DNA of 56,381 nucleotides from Bacteroidales bacterium UBA5072 (GCA_002415855.1 DIAS01000167.1:1-56381), one strand, 5' to 3'; shown: positions 35,186 through 44,964, counted from the first letter of the stretch. Made by a program: numbers and translations. Notes: generated by a model not told the origin, from the sequence alone.

Positions 35186-36808
35186 ATGAAAATCAACAAT
35201 ACTAGGTATTTTGCGCTTCTGGTCTTTGTTTTGGTAGCCTGCAACAAAGGACCGGATTTTGATGCCCTCGTTCCATACCAGGAAAAGGAGAATTCCTATT
35301 GGGGCTATATTGATCTTAACGGCAATAAAAAAATCGATCCCAAATTCAAGAACTTGCCGGGACTGTTTTACAATGGTTATGCATTGCTTGAGAAACCTGA
35401 CGGAAGCTTTAATTATATCGACAGAAAGGGTCAGGAATATGAGAGAAATTACATCGATGCCTGTGATTTTCATGAAGGTGTGGCTTTTGCAGTCAACGAA
35501 GGTGAGTATCCTGTTTTATTAAATGCAAAACTTGAAGAGGTTAAAATCCTGGAAAAAGTTGATGAAGTTCGTTTACCCTGCGAGGGCTTCATATGTTTTA
35601 AAAACACCAGGGGTAAATGGGGATATATGAACAAAGACGGTGTGATTGTGATCAGGCCTGTATATGATTTTGCAGGTGACTTCAGCGATGGACTTGCCTT
35701 AATAGGGAAAACTGAGTTTGATACTACAAGTGAAAATATGAAAGAAAAGTCTTTTTTTGGATACATTGACACCAAAGGAGATCAAGTGATTAAGCCCACA
35801 TCCAAATACGAAACAATCAGCTCTTTTTCCGAGGGTCTTGCAGCATATTCGGATGGTGCTGACTGGGGATGGGGCTATGTTGATAAAACAGGGAAAAAGG
35901 TAATCAGGGCAAAGCTCGAATGGGATGAAGTTACACCTTTTAAAGACGGGATAGCGTCAGTGAAGATAGGAGACTTATGGGGCATAATTGATAAAAAGGG
36001 CAAACTGGTTGTTAATCCTAAATTTGAGATACCACCTGCATTTGAAAACGGTTTATCCCTTGGCAAAAAAGATGATAAATATGGATTTATCAATAAAAGG
36101 GGAGAATGGGTCATTGAACCTGCATTCGGGCAGGTTATTTTAGGATTTGCCGGGCGAAGGGCATTTGTTGAAAAGGACAACTACTTTATTCTCATCGACA
36201 AAAAAGGAAATCAAAAAAAGAACAGGGAATTCTATCAGGTCGGCTTCTCGCATTTTTTTGAAAATAGCGTAAAAAGCGACTTTTTTGATACGGAAGCTGT
36301 CATTGATACCTTCATTCAGCGGATGAATGCCGGAGAGATTAATGGAATAACCCCGAAAACCAGTCTCGCCGAAGTTATGAAGAAGTACAGGTTGACCGAT
36401 AAGGATTTGCCTGAGAACTCGTATCAAACCACTCTGGAAGTCAGCAAGATCAAAATGAATGATGAAATAAGCGGTACCGTTACCATCGGTTTTAATGATA
36501 ATATTTCCACTGAAATTGTCAGCCGCATTGATGAATATTGGTATTCCTACAACATAGTAACAGGATATAAGCCTAATAATAAAGCTGTTACGGAATCAGT
36601 ATCATTCAGTATTGATCTTGAGGGGCGGAAGGAAGCCAAGGCAGAAAAGCTTGCGAAAGATTTAAAATCAGTCATTGAACTTAACGGATTCAAACAAGAC
36701 AAGGAAAAAAAATCAACCGACAGTTGGGATTTCTATACAACCGATGATGGCCCAAAAGCATCCATACATTACAGTCCGGGAAGCGTAAATCTTTCAGTTA
36801 TGTTTTAA
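35186..36808 (+). CDS. WG-repeat lipoprotein with extra C-terminal domain
   Basis: The 540-residue paralogue of the preceding gene product has a signal peptide with lipobox LVAC and six or more WG repeats (YWGYIDLNG, KWGYMNKDG, FFGYIDTKG, GWGYVDKTG, LWGIIDKKG, KYGFINKRG). It ends with a further domain of about 170 residues (370-540) absent from its neighbour, containing strands such as GTVTIGFND and a helix AKAEKLAKDLKSVI. I do not recognise that domain. It is the last gene before a strong bidirectional-looking terminator shared with the convergent AmmeMemoRadiSam operon. Confidence 0.9.
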   Translation: MKINNTRYFALLVFVLVACNKGPDFDALVPYQEKENSYWGYIDLNGNKKIDPKFKNLPGLFYNGYALLEKPDGSFNYIDRKGQEYERNYIDACDFHEGVAFAVNEGEYPVLLNAKLEEVKILEKVDEVRLPCEGFICFKNTRGKWGYMNKDGVIVIRPVYDFAGDFSDGLALIGKTEFDTTSENMKEKSFFGYIDTKGDQVIKPTSKYETISSFSEGLAAYSDGADWGWGYVDKTGKKVIRAKLEWDEVTPFKDGIASVKIGDLWGIIDKKGKLVVNPKFEIPPAFENGLSLGKKDDKYGFINKRGEWVIEPAFGQVILGFAGRRAFVEKDNYFILIDKKGNQKKNREFYQVGFSHFFENSVKSDFFDTEAVIDTFIQRMNAGEINGITPKTSLAEVMKKYRLTDKDLPENSYQTTLEVSKIKMNDEISGTVTIGFNDNISTEIVSRIDEYWYSYNIVTGYKPNNKAVTESVSFSIDLEGRKEAKAEKLAKDLKSVIELNGFKQDKEKKSTDSWDFYTTDDGPKASIHYSPGSVNLSVMF

Positions 36809-36826
36809 AAACCGCTTCTCATATTT

Positions 36827-36865
36827 AAAGCCTTTCTCTTTTGTTGAACAGAGAAAGGCTTTTTT
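36827..36865. terminator. Intrinsic terminator between convergent operons
   Basis: AAAGCCTTTCTCT and AGAGAAAGGCTTT form a perfect 13-bp stem with a 10-base loop, followed by a T run on the plus strand and matched by an A run on the other side. It lies 18 bases after the WG-repeat gene and touches the stop of the convergent TPR gene, so it can stop transcription in both directions. Confidence 0.85.
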
Positions 36866-38018
36866 ATTCATCAAAATTCACATCCTCGAAAACTGCCAGA
36901 TCCATGGCCTGTTTTCTGTATACCTTTTTATTATGCTTGTCGTTTCCGATATCGCTGATACGGCTCAATCCGAAATAAGCGTATGCCTTAAATTCATCCC
37001 CATAAACACCAAAGGGTGCCAGTTCTTGAATACCCCTGGCATAATATGCCTGTGCCTGTTTCAGGTCATGGTATTTTTTTTCAAGCAGAATACCTTGGAA
37101 GACTGAAAGCTGGGCCTGCAAGTAAGGGTAAGAAACTTTTAAACGGTTCGATTTTATAAGGTTTTCAGCTTCATCATACCGTTTGATTAAAAGGAGATTT
37201 TTTATATAAACGGCTATATATTGCGTGTTTAGCGGATATAGCTCATGCAATGCCTTGCTGTAAAGATAAGCCTGCTGAAAGTTCTTTTCAAAGCTTATCG
37301 TAATTCCGGTAAGAAAGGAATAGGCCTCAGCCTTCAGAACAATTGCCTTTTTTGATGCGATTTGTAATTCCTTCAGGCCCTTCACCCGGTCACCTTTGGG
37401 AAAAAGCAATGCCAGCGGCTTATAAACAGGATGCGCCTCGGGATAGGCTTCCCGATAATAATTGTACAAACCGGTGACAAAATAAAAATCCGGATAGGTA
37501 TTTGTATACTTAAAAGATTGTTTCACATACTGATATGTACCTGAAGCAAGAGGAATAACATCCATGCTCAGGTCATTGTCTGCATAAAACAACAGCAGCA
37601 ACCCCCGCGCCCCGATGTTGGCCAGGAGAAATTCAGCTTCATCCAGGGAGTGAGATTTCTTGTCACACAATTGCATGGCGTAACGCATATCACTTTCAAA
37701 GGATTTTCGGTGGGGAGAGTTTACTACCAATGGATAATCCTCCCAATAAGTCATCAAACCACGGAAAATATAAGTCATGGGATGCTCAGGATACAACGCC
37801 TTTATTACACCGTAAACCTGACGCGCACGGTTAAAATCAAGGTTGTAAATGTAATCGACACCCCTGCACAATAAATTGAAGGTGGCTGTGTCTCTCAGGA
37901 CCTGTGCATGGAGGCTGGTGCTCAGGAAGAAAAAAATCACCAGGCCCAACAAGAATTTGTGTGCCTTTTTCAAACCTTTTTTTACAATGTTACTATTTTT
38001 GGCCGAGATCAGGTCCAT
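36864..38018 (-). CDS. Secreted TPR-like protein of the AmmeMemoRadiSam operon
   Basis: The 384-residue protein has a signal peptide ending SLHAQ and a helical repeat structure with TPR character: RARQVYGVIKALYPEHPMTYIF, AYLYSKALHELYP, YDEAENLIKSNRL and DLKQAQAYYARGIQELAP, the longer ones spanning about 20-25 residues each. It probably lies in the periplasm and serves as a docking or assembly factor. The start codon lies inside the 3' end of the radical-SAM gene (10-base overlap), which makes translational coupling likely and marks this protein as a candidate partner of the AmmeMemoRadiSam enzymes. I do not recognise a more specific family. Confidence 0.8.
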   Translation of the reverse strand: MDLISAKNSNIVKKGLKKAHKFLLGLVIFFFLSTSLHAQVLRDTATFNLLCRGVDYIYNLDFNRARQVYGVIKALYPEHPMTYIFRGLMTYWEDYPLVVNSPHRKSFESDMRYAMQLCDKKSHSLDEAEFLLANIGARGLLLLFYADNDLSMDVIPLASGTYQYVKQSFKYTNTYPDFYFVTGLYNYYREAYPEAHPVYKPLALLFPKGDRVKGLKELQIASKKAIVLKAEAYSFLTGITISFEKNFQQAYLYSKALHELYPLNTQYIAVYIKNLLLIKRYDEAENLIKSNRLKVSYPYLQAQLSVFQGILLEKKYHDLKQAQAYYARGIQELAPFGVYGDEFKAYAYFGLSRISDIGNDKHNKKVYRKQAMDLAVFEDVNFDE

Positions 38019-39154
38019 CTGCCTGGAATTCTTTCACCACAAAAGCTGCAGCTGCCATCCCTGATCAAATTACGGCTAATCGTATACCCATTCCTTTCGA
38101 TGATTACCTTTTTGCAGTGAGCGCACAACGTGCTGACGGCAGCAGTTCCGGGAATATTTCCGATATAAACATATTTAATTCCTCTATCCAGGGCAGTTTT
38201 CCTGGCGTTTTCCAGAACAGGAATCGGGGTAGGGGGCAGCTGGTTAAGTTTATACAAAGGTTGAAATCTCAGGAAATGCAAAGGTGTATCTGCAAAACCA
38301 TTCTGAAACAGCCAGTCGCATAAACGTTTAATCATATCTGCATTGTCACTCCAACTGGGAATTACCAGATTGGAAATTTCAAGCCAGACTCCTTCTTGTT
38401 TGAATATTTTCAGCGTATTCAGCACAGGTTGAAGTTTTCCGGCATTCAGCCTGGCGTAAGTGGATTCGTCAAACGACTTCAGATCGATGGTTGCTGCATC
38501 CAGTACCTTACAAAGGTTGCGCAGTGGTTTTTCATTTATATAGCCGTTTGAAACCAGAACATTTTTAATATGGTTCCGCCGAGCAATTACGGAAGTGTCA
38601 AACACGTATTCGTAAAATGTTATGGGTTCTGAATAGGTGTAAGCTACGGACTGGCACTTGTCTGCCAAAGTTTCCTTAATTACTTCGGCCGGCATCAGGT
38701 CGTAGTTTTCTGTTTCCTTTGGACTGACTTGGGATATAGACCAGTTCTGACAATTCAGGCATGCGAAGTTACAGCCGGCAGTTGCTATTGAGAATGCCCG
38801 GCTACCCGGCATGAAATGAAAAAATGGCTTCTTTTCAATAGGATCAACATGCATGGCACACGGATTCCCATAGGCAATGGTATATAGCTTTCCTCCGTGG
38901 TTGATCCTGTTTCTGCATGTACTTGTTTCTCCGCTTTTTAATGTACACTCATTGGGACAAACAAGGCATCTGATTCCCCTGGGAGTTTCCTCATAATATA
39001 TGGATTCCTTGCTCCACTTCCACAGGTCCTTTTCCCCCGATCTTACCATTCCGGATGAGTACTCTCCTCCCTGCAACAACTGGTTCATACATACGGAGCC
39101 GGCAGAAGCAATACATGCCTGCCGTAGAAAGGTCCTTTTGCTTATTTTATACAT
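38009..39154 (-). CDS. amrS: AmmeMemoRadiSam system radical SAM enzyme (AmrS), with Tat-like leader
   Basis: The 381-residue protein has the radical-SAM cluster motif CNFACLNC (Cys128, Cys132, Cys135), an N-terminal set of cysteines (63, 66, 70, 80) typical of this family, and a C-terminal zinc-ribbon pair (CAHC and CSFC). Its substrate is not established. The first 30 residues (KISKRTFLRQACIASAG) look like a twin-arginine signal with Lys-Arg in place of Arg-Arg, suggesting export after folding with its iron-sulfur cluster. If true, the enzyme works outside the cytoplasm, where its SAM and electron supply would need explaining. It lies 48 bases after the spermidine-synthase-like gene. Confidence 0.9.
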   Translation of the reverse strand: MYKISKRTFLRQACIASAGSVCMNQLLQGGEYSSGMVRSGEKDLWKWSKESIYYEETPRGIRCLVCPNECTLKSGETSTCRNRINHGGKLYTIAYGNPCAMHVDPIEKKPFFHFMPGSRAFSIATAGCNFACLNCQNWSISQVSPKETENYDLMPAEVIKETLADKCQSVAYTYSEPITFYEYVFDTSVIARRNHIKNVLVSNGYINEKPLRNLCKVLDAATIDLKSFDESTYARLNAGKLQPVLNTLKIFKQEGVWLEISNLVIPSWSDNADMIKRLCDWLFQNGFADTPLHFLRFQPLYKLNQLPPTPIPVLENARKTALDRGIKYVYIGNIPGTAAVSTLCAHCKKVIIERNGYTISRNLIRDGSCSFCGERIPGRWT

Positions 39155-39202
39155 GATGAAACAAGCCTGTCATCAAAGTTACGGCATTTTTCGGATTTTT
39201 GC

Positions 39203-41722
39203 TTACGGCAGTATCAAAACAAGGATACCCGCCAGTATGATTACCGACATTAAAAGACAGGTATAGAAAAGTCCCAGTAACGGAAAGCAGAAAAGGGAAA
39301 CAAGGATTGTGCCGAAGGCAGCACCTGCAAGATCAATCCCATAGAAATTACCAGCCACTTTTTCCGGGTCTTTCTTTTCCAAACGGGTGCCGATGTTAAA
39401 CTCAAGTCCTGTTGCAAAAGCAATGGCAGCGGTCATGATGAACAATACAGCCTGTCCTGCCCAAACGGGTAAATCGTTCAGGCCGGATATACCCCTTGAG
39501 GTTATTGGGATCATCATGACCAGAAATAACAGGATGACCTGAACCAGCAAATAATTCCTGATCGTTATCCCGCTTCTTAGCCTGATTCCAAGTCCTGTCC
39601 CGACAGTCAATCCAGCCATGTAAAAGGCAATGATGATCCCCAACATCTGGTATACATACCCATAAAGCGATTGAAAAATAATCAGTATCAGGAACTCAGA
39701 CGAAGCACCGGCAAAACCACCTGCAAAGATACCGACAGCATTCCTGCTCATGTTCTTTACCACCACGGCCATCAGGACAAAAAACAACAGGATAGCCAGC
39801 ATGAATTCGGTCCCTGTCTGGTCATGAAAGATAGTCAGCCAGTATCTGATCTGGAGAAAATAGGCCCGGGGTTCCAGATCAAGATTTATTTTCGGATCCC
39901 CTGAGGTTATCTCGTTCATGATCTGCCGGTTATTCTGGAGCAACAGATCATCATCGATATAACCGGACTGCACATAGTCATTTTTGATCCCCGCGGTTTG
40001 AATTGCTTGTACAATATCCAGGCGCAAAGGACCATTTGAGGCGATAAAATAATTCCTTTCACCGGGTATGACTTCCACGGTTCGAAACACCTCTTTTAAT
40101 GTATTGTAAAGCAGCTGGTTAACCTCCTTTGCTTCACCGCCCATGTAATTCACGGTCGGACTCAGGCTAGTCATGAATATGCCATTGTTCCGGATCGCAT
40201 TTTTGGCTTCTGAAAAGAACTCCTTCGTATAATAACGGTTGATCTGTGCGTTTGAAGGATCAGGAGTGTTCACCACAATGACGTCGTAGGCAGGATCAGA
40301 CTCCTTGATGTATCTGCGGGCGTCCCTGGTAAACAGGTGCAGTATTTCAGCTGCGGGCCTGTTGATGAAGCGCCTCTCCGCTTCAACCAGCCAGGGATTG
40401 ATCTCAAAATAATCCATTCTGTTGACTGTGTGATATTTCATCACTTCATTTGTCATACCTGTAATGCCTCCTGATACGATCAATACGCGTTCGGGTTTTG
40501 GATGCTGAAGCAAAGCAAAATGAGCAGCTTCCTCTTGCTGGATCTTATTTTCCGTACTGAACAACAGCGTATTGTTTTCAAAAAAATTGTATTGCCCGGC
40601 TGTTTTGGTCACTGAAATGTTGCCGTATGGCGTATCCTTAAAATAAACAAGCTCCTGATCCCTGTAGTGAATTGATCTGACCAGCTTGTCCACAGGGAGG
40701 ACGAGGAACAGGCAAGCAAGTATTGCCGGTATACCGGTCATCAGGTAATATTTCAGTTCCATCCTGGCGTCAGCAAACAGAAAACCGGATAATACCACGT
40801 TGACCAGCAGGATCATAGCAATGATCTGAAACGTACTGAAAAGGTATACCAGGAGGACACTGAACAACAGACCTGCAACCAGGCTACCTCCCGCCTCCCA
40901 TCCATAGGCTGCTGAAACCTGGCTCCTGCCGCTAATCCCTGATAGATTATATGACAGTACAGTAAAGAGCATTCCCGATACCAAACAAAGCGGCGTCAGT
41001 AAAACCATGCAAAACAGAAAGGCCGTAACAAAACCTTTGGCCATTCCGGGAGGAAATATTTGCTGTTCAAGGAGATATAACAAGGACACCGAGATGGCGG
41101 GAAGAAGTCCCTGCAGCAGCAATAGGCGCAGCAATATTTTCCTCTGATCGGGAATCCTTACCAGGCTTTGTCCAAACCTTGAACCGGAAGCTGTCAGCAA
41201 CATCCAGCTACATAAAATCATCCCGATGATTAATTCATTACCCTGAAAAAACCCCAGAAACTCACGGATGATGATCAGTTGAGAGAGAATACAGGAAAAT
41301 CCAAGGACAGCCAGTGCTGCGATAATCCCTTTCTTCCCAATATTACCGGTGTATACCGGCAACGTAGTGTCAGTCTTCGAATGTGCCTTCACCGGAGCAT
41401 GCCTGATGTCCGACCATGCTTCCGCATAGTACCTGAGGTGCCAGACGAGATGGAGGATCACAATTCCGGTCATGGCTATACCGAAATCTACATGCCATTT
41501 CACTGCCTTCTTTATCCAGGGAATCTCAATCCTGTAATTGATCTGAATGACCATAAAGATTCCCAGCAATCCGGTTACCAGAAAGGTGATCAATAGCAAT
41601 GTGTTCCAGATTCGCCTGTGACTGATCAGACGGATTTCACCCATTTGTGCCAGGCCCCAGGAAATCAGATACAGAAAAGCAATTGCCAGGGTTATTGGAA
41701 TAAGTCCGTAAGGAATGTTCAT
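39203..41722 (-). CDS. Polytopic membrane protein with spermidine-synthase-like domain
   Basis: The 839-residue protein begins with about 110 residues of membrane helices carrying histidines (WHVDFGIAM and ILHLVWHLRYY) that resemble small b-type cytochrome or DUF4405-like segments. About eight transporter-like helices follow. A Rossmann-type domain like spermidine synthase comes next (about residues 360-570, with VLIVSGGITGM, a YFEINPWLVE strand and VVNTPDPSNAQ). A second block of helices ends the chain. Polyamine activity is doubtful because the usual aminopropyl-transfer motifs are altered. The gene overlaps the MEMO-AMMECR1 gene by four bases (ATGA), so it belongs to the same operon and may deliver a SAM-derived substrate or reducing power. 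Confidence 0.85.
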   Translation of the reverse strand: MNIPYGLIPITLAIAFLYLISWGLAQMGEIRLISHRRIWNTLLLITFLVTGLLGIFMVIQINYRIEIPWIKKAVKWHVDFGIAMTGIVILHLVWHLRYYAEAWSDIRHAPVKAHSKTDTTLPVYTGNIGKKGIIAALAVLGFSCILSQLIIIREFLGFFQGNELIIGMILCSWMLLTASGSRFGQSLVRIPDQRKILLRLLLLQGLLPAISVSLLYLLEQQIFPPGMAKGFVTAFLFCMVLLTPLCLVSGMLFTVLSYNLSGISGRSQVSAAYGWEAGGSLVAGLLFSVLLVYLFSTFQIIAMILLVNVVLSGFLFADARMELKYYLMTGIPAILACLFLVLPVDKLVRSIHYRDQELVYFKDTPYGNISVTKTAGQYNFFENNTLLFSTENKIQQEEAAHFALLQHPKPERVLIVSGGITGMTNEVMKYHTVNRMDYFEINPWLVEAERRFINRPAAEILHLFTRDARRYIKESDPAYDVIVVNTPDPSNAQINRYYTKEFFSEAKNAIRNNGIFMTSLSPTVNYMGGEAKEVNQLLYNTLKEVFRTVEVIPGERNYFIASNGPLRLDIVQAIQTAGIKNDYVQSGYIDDDLLLQNNRQIMNEITSGDPKINLDLEPRAYFLQIRYWLTIFHDQTGTEFMLAILLFFVLMAVVVKNMSRNAVGIFAGGFAGASSEFLILIIFQSLYGYVYQMLGIIIAFYMAGLTVGTGLGIRLRSGITIRNYLLVQVILLFLVMMIPITSRGISGLNDLPVWAGQAVLFIMTAAIAFATGLEFNIGTRLEKKDPEKVAGNFYGIDLAGAAFGTILVSLFCFPLLGLFYTCLLMSVIILAGILVLILP

Positions 41723-43278
41723 TCTTCACCAAAAACATAAGCTTCGTACACATAGATCTCGGCATCTTTCCAGCCGTTCCACCCAATGCCGGCCTTGTCG
41801 CGTGCGCAATGACCGAGAAACTCATCCAGGCTCCATCCGGTTTCAGTTGCTACCTGCGGTAGAAACGTTCCGGCAAGGTTACCTTTCTTAATATAGATAC
41901 CGTGCCGACCCAGGGTAATTTCACTGATGGATTCAATTTTATGCATGGGTGTAAGGACTGAAATCTCGATATGGGTTTGACCCAATTCATCAACGGACAA
42001 AGGGCTGAAACGATAGTCTTTTGTTGCAGCCGATATGGCCATCTCCTGAATTACCTGATACAAAGGAACGTCAGCAGTAAATCTGCCAATGCAACCCCTA
42101 AGCTCACCGTTTTTATTCAGCGTGACAAAAGCGCCGGAATGTGTCAGAAGTTTTTCAGGGAAGTCTTTTGAATCTAGGCTGATCACTTTTTTCGTTTCAA
42201 GGTAATTTTTTATGGTTGATCTGGCAATATGCAACAGCTGATCCTTTTCACTTTGGGTCATGCTGTACTGGTTGTCAGCGATCTTTGATGTGTCCGGCTT
42301 CTCAAGCGTAACTTCAATTGCATTGTATCCAACGACCCTGCTTTTATCACCATCCGGAATATCACCCGAGTTCATATAATTAATTCTCCTGTAGTGCGTT
42401 CCTGCTGTACTTTCGGTGATATCCAGCAGGGTCAGCACACTGGTCCGCCCGCAAATACTTGTTGCCAGATTGGGTATGCCCTGTCTTTCCAGGTTGTCAA
42501 CAGTGTTTAAAAAATGTGTCGCTGAATTGGCTGTTATGGCCTTGGCTGTTTGCTCATCCACCCTGTATGCCGTTTGATAATCCGGATAATGCGAGAAATC
42601 AGTGCTTATGATAAAAAGATTGTGTTCATTGAAGTAGGGACGGAGGGCCTCTGCAATCTTTTTGCAGATGGCTGGTTTTTCAGTACCGAGCAGGATCGGA
42701 ACGATCTGCAGCTGATCCCCGTAAAGATACTGCAGGAATGGAATCTGCACTTCAATACTGTGTTCTGGTGCATGGACGTCCGGGCTCGAAATAAAAACGG
42801 CAGGATTATGTTCAATAAGCTGTCTGCCTAGTGAAATATTTACCCTGGCTATGCCGAGGGGAGTGGCAAAATTACCATTGCAATAGAGGGCTGCCCCGCC
42901 AAAATTCATATAGTGACTTGTTCCGATTATGAATACATTATCATATTTTATTGTCCGCGAGAGTTGGTTGTATGCCGATGCTGCCGTTCTTCCTGAGAAA
43001 ACATAACCGGCATGCGGCGAAATCAGGGCGGCTACGTGACCCATCCCGAGGTTAGGAGAAGCTTCTGAAAACAGGTGATCAAGTACAATTAACAGGTCTT
43101 CATGTTTTCCCGGATAAAAAGTGCCTGCCACCGCAGGTTTTCGGTTAACCAAGGTATCTGGTTCATGTGGAACAAAGGAGGTGGTTTGCGTCTTTTCGTT
43201 TCCTTTCTTACCAGTGCTGCATTGTGTACCTGAAAAGAAAAAAAAGACTGCCAAACAAATGAGGATTCTTGTTTTCAT
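41719..43278 (-). CDS. AmmeMemoRadiSam lipoprotein: MEMO (AmrB) - AMMECR1 (AmrA) fusion
   Basis: From the ATG at 43278 the product has 519 residues with a lipoprotein signal (lipobox SGTQC). The MEMO domain spans about residues 45-325 with PAVAGTFYPG, the metal-site-type motifs ISPHAGYVFSG and IIGTSHY, and STDFSHYPDY. MEMO belongs to the extradiol-dioxygenase-like superfamily. The AMMECR1 domain spans about residues 345-515 with GAFVTLNKNGELRGCIG. A, B and S proteins are typically encoded together, and the function of the set is unsettled. Here A and B are one chain and carry a lipobox, which places them in the periplasm. An upstream in-frame start 24 codons earlier would hide the signal peptide and is unlikely. 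Confidence 0.9.
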   Translation of the reverse strand: MKTRILICLAVFFFFSGTQCSTGKKGNEKTQTTSFVPHEPDTLVNRKPAVAGTFYPGKHEDLLIVLDHLFSEASPNLGMGHVAALISPHAGYVFSGRTAASAYNQLSRTIKYDNVFIIGTSHYMNFGGAALYCNGNFATPLGIARVNISLGRQLIEHNPAVFISSPDVHAPEHSIEVQIPFLQYLYGDQLQIVPILLGTEKPAICKKIAEALRPYFNEHNLFIISTDFSHYPDYQTAYRVDEQTAKAITANSATHFLNTVDNLERQGIPNLATSICGRTSVLTLLDITESTAGTHYRRINYMNSGDIPDGDKSRVVGYNAIEVTLEKPDTSKIADNQYSMTQSEKDQLLHIARSTIKNYLETKKVISLDSKDFPEKLLTHSGAFVTLNKNGELRGCIGRFTADVPLYQVIQEMAISAATKDYRFSPLSVDELGQTHIEISVLTPMHKIESISEITLGRHGIYIKKGNLAGTFLPQVATETGWSLDEFLGHCARDKAGIGWNGWKDAEIYVYEAYVFGEE

Positions 43279-43400
43279 GATCTCCCGGATATCAACAGGC
43301 AACATAAAATTACAGCAATATCCTTCAAAAGCCAAATTTTGCCGAAGCAATAATATACAGCATTATCAAGGGCCCTGGCAGAAAAGTGTGTGGAAATCGT

Positions 43401-44663
43401 TTATTCCATTTCTTTAAACCAGGCTATTACGATCTCGATGAAAGATACACCGGCATTCACATGACCCGGAGTTTCTATAGCAGTGAAGGTAACGTTTTCC
43501 GCCCCCCTGGCGACCATTTTGTTGAATGTTTCTTCGGAATCTGCTATTGGCAACCGGTCATCATTTATACTGTGTATGATTCTCAGTTTGCCCTTTGGAG
43601 CCCAGTCGTCGATGCAATTTTCACGGAGGGCATTGATGATGGCTGTTTCGTTGTAATTTTTCAGGTTATTTAAAAACAACGGATTAAAAAGACTGTCGAT
43701 TTTACAGGTCAGGTGCATGTCTATCTGTTCCCGGTCGTATTCACCGTCAAGTAATTCAGGTATCGTGCCGGCAAAAGGCTCAGAGAAGAAATCCGATAGC
43801 GGCCGGTTCCAGTTATAGATTATATTGTATGAACTCAATAACAGGGCAATGTGACTGGGAGCAGTATAATTGTTTGTCTCAATTGCATGGTTCAGCAGAT
43901 TCACCAGGTTGAAACCGCCGGCTCCAACAGCAGTGGCTTCAATTTTTATATCGGGTACCGGCTTCTCCTCGATCATTTTCAGCGTTGACAAGGCAATATA
44001 GCCACCCTGGGAATAACCGGCAAGGAATTTCTTGCCATTTGCCGGGATCTTCAATTCTCTGACCAGCTCATTGCATGCATAAACAAAATCGATCATGGCG
44101 ATGGCAGAATGCTCATAGTTATGTATGGGAAACATAATGTTCCTTGAGATACCAAATCCGATCATATCCGGGATCAAAGTAAGATAACCCAGAGAACCTA
44201 TGAATTCAAAACCGGTGAAGTTGTCGGGTAAGTCAAATGAAGACGGAGCATCACGGTCAGCAAAGGTCAATCCGTTCCCAACAATCATGGTGGGTATGGA
44301 ATCACTGGTTCTCAAAGGGTAGGAGATAATGCCCGAAGCCAGGATGGATTGACCCTTGTATGTTGTCCGGTATACCAGCTTGTAAAGTTTTATGGAGTGA
44401 TCCATGTAATCACTCAATTGGGGATATCCCGCCAATTCAAGCATTATCTTGATTGAACTAACTGAAACCACGCCCAGGCTGGTATACTCCACAAGGTATG
44501 TACCGGGCACATCAGGCATTACAACCGTAACCGGTGGCTTAACAGGTTCCTCCTCCTTCTCACAGGCAATGATAACATAGCAGGCAACAAAGAGGTAAAT
44601 TAAGAACCTGATCCTTTTGCAGGTGCGGGGGTGTTGATGTTTTTTCGTCAGATCTTTTCGCAT
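43401..44663 (-). CDS. Alpha/beta hydrolase (secreted lipase-like) lipoprotein
   Basis: The 420-residue protein has a basic N-terminus, a hydrophobic stretch with lipobox VIIAC, and an alpha/beta hydrolase fold. The nucleophile elbow is GYSQGGY (about residue 210); the acid is probably in HSINDDRLPI and the His in ETPGHVNAG. The overall layout, including the long segment before the elbow, resembles the secretory lipase/prolyl-peptidase-like families. It likely hydrolyses an ester or amide substrate at the cell surface. It sits upstream of the AmmeMemoRadiSam operon on the same strand, with a spacer of about 120 bases, so linkage is uncertain. The next gene is divergent. Confidence 0.85.
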   Translation of the reverse strand: MRKDLTKKHQHPRTCKRIRFLIYLFVACYVIIACEKEEEPVKPPVTVVMPDVPGTYLVEYTSLGVVSVSSIKIMLELAGYPQLSDYMDHSIKLYKLVYRTTYKGQSILASGIISYPLRTSDSIPTMIVGNGLTFADRDAPSSFDLPDNFTGFEFIGSLGYLTLIPDMIGFGISRNIMFPIHNYEHSAIAMIDFVYACNELVRELKIPANGKKFLAGYSQGGYIALSTLKMIEEKPVPDIKIEATAVGAGGFNLVNLLNHAIETNNYTAPSHIALLLSSYNIIYNWNRPLSDFFSEPFAGTIPELLDGEYDREQIDMHLTCKIDSLFNPLFLNNLKNYNETAIINALRENCIDDWAPKGKLRIIHSINDDRLPIADSEETFNKMVARGAENVTFTAIETPGHVNAGVSFIEIVIAWFKEME

Positions 44664-44940
44664 GAATAAAGGTTACGGAAAAGGATGCAGAGTCATTCCA
44701 CACAGCAAATATAACGAAGATTAACAGATTCCGGCACAAGAAAAAACACCTGTATCCTGATCATCAGGTCAATTTTTCATACTTTTATCAACAATTTTTA
44801 ATAATTCTTGATTGATTTGGAACATGAAGGCAGGATCGTTACTATGTATACCGGCCGTTGTCAGTGATACACTGCTGCCTGCAGCATACCGGCAGAAGAC
44901 TGATTACTATGCTGCGTGGAAATTTATCCGGGTAATATTG

Positions 44941-44948
44941 TAGCCTTG
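44941..44948 (+). promoter_or_regulatory. Possible -7 element upstream of the DEAD-box helicase gene
   Basis: TAGCCTTG differs from the Bacteroidota -7 consensus TAnnTTTG at one base and ends 16 bases before the ATG. The -33 element is not clear. The 301-base spacer it sits in otherwise holds no gene that I can support. Confidence 0.3.
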
Positions 44949-44964
44949 TCAAACTTAAAGTCAA

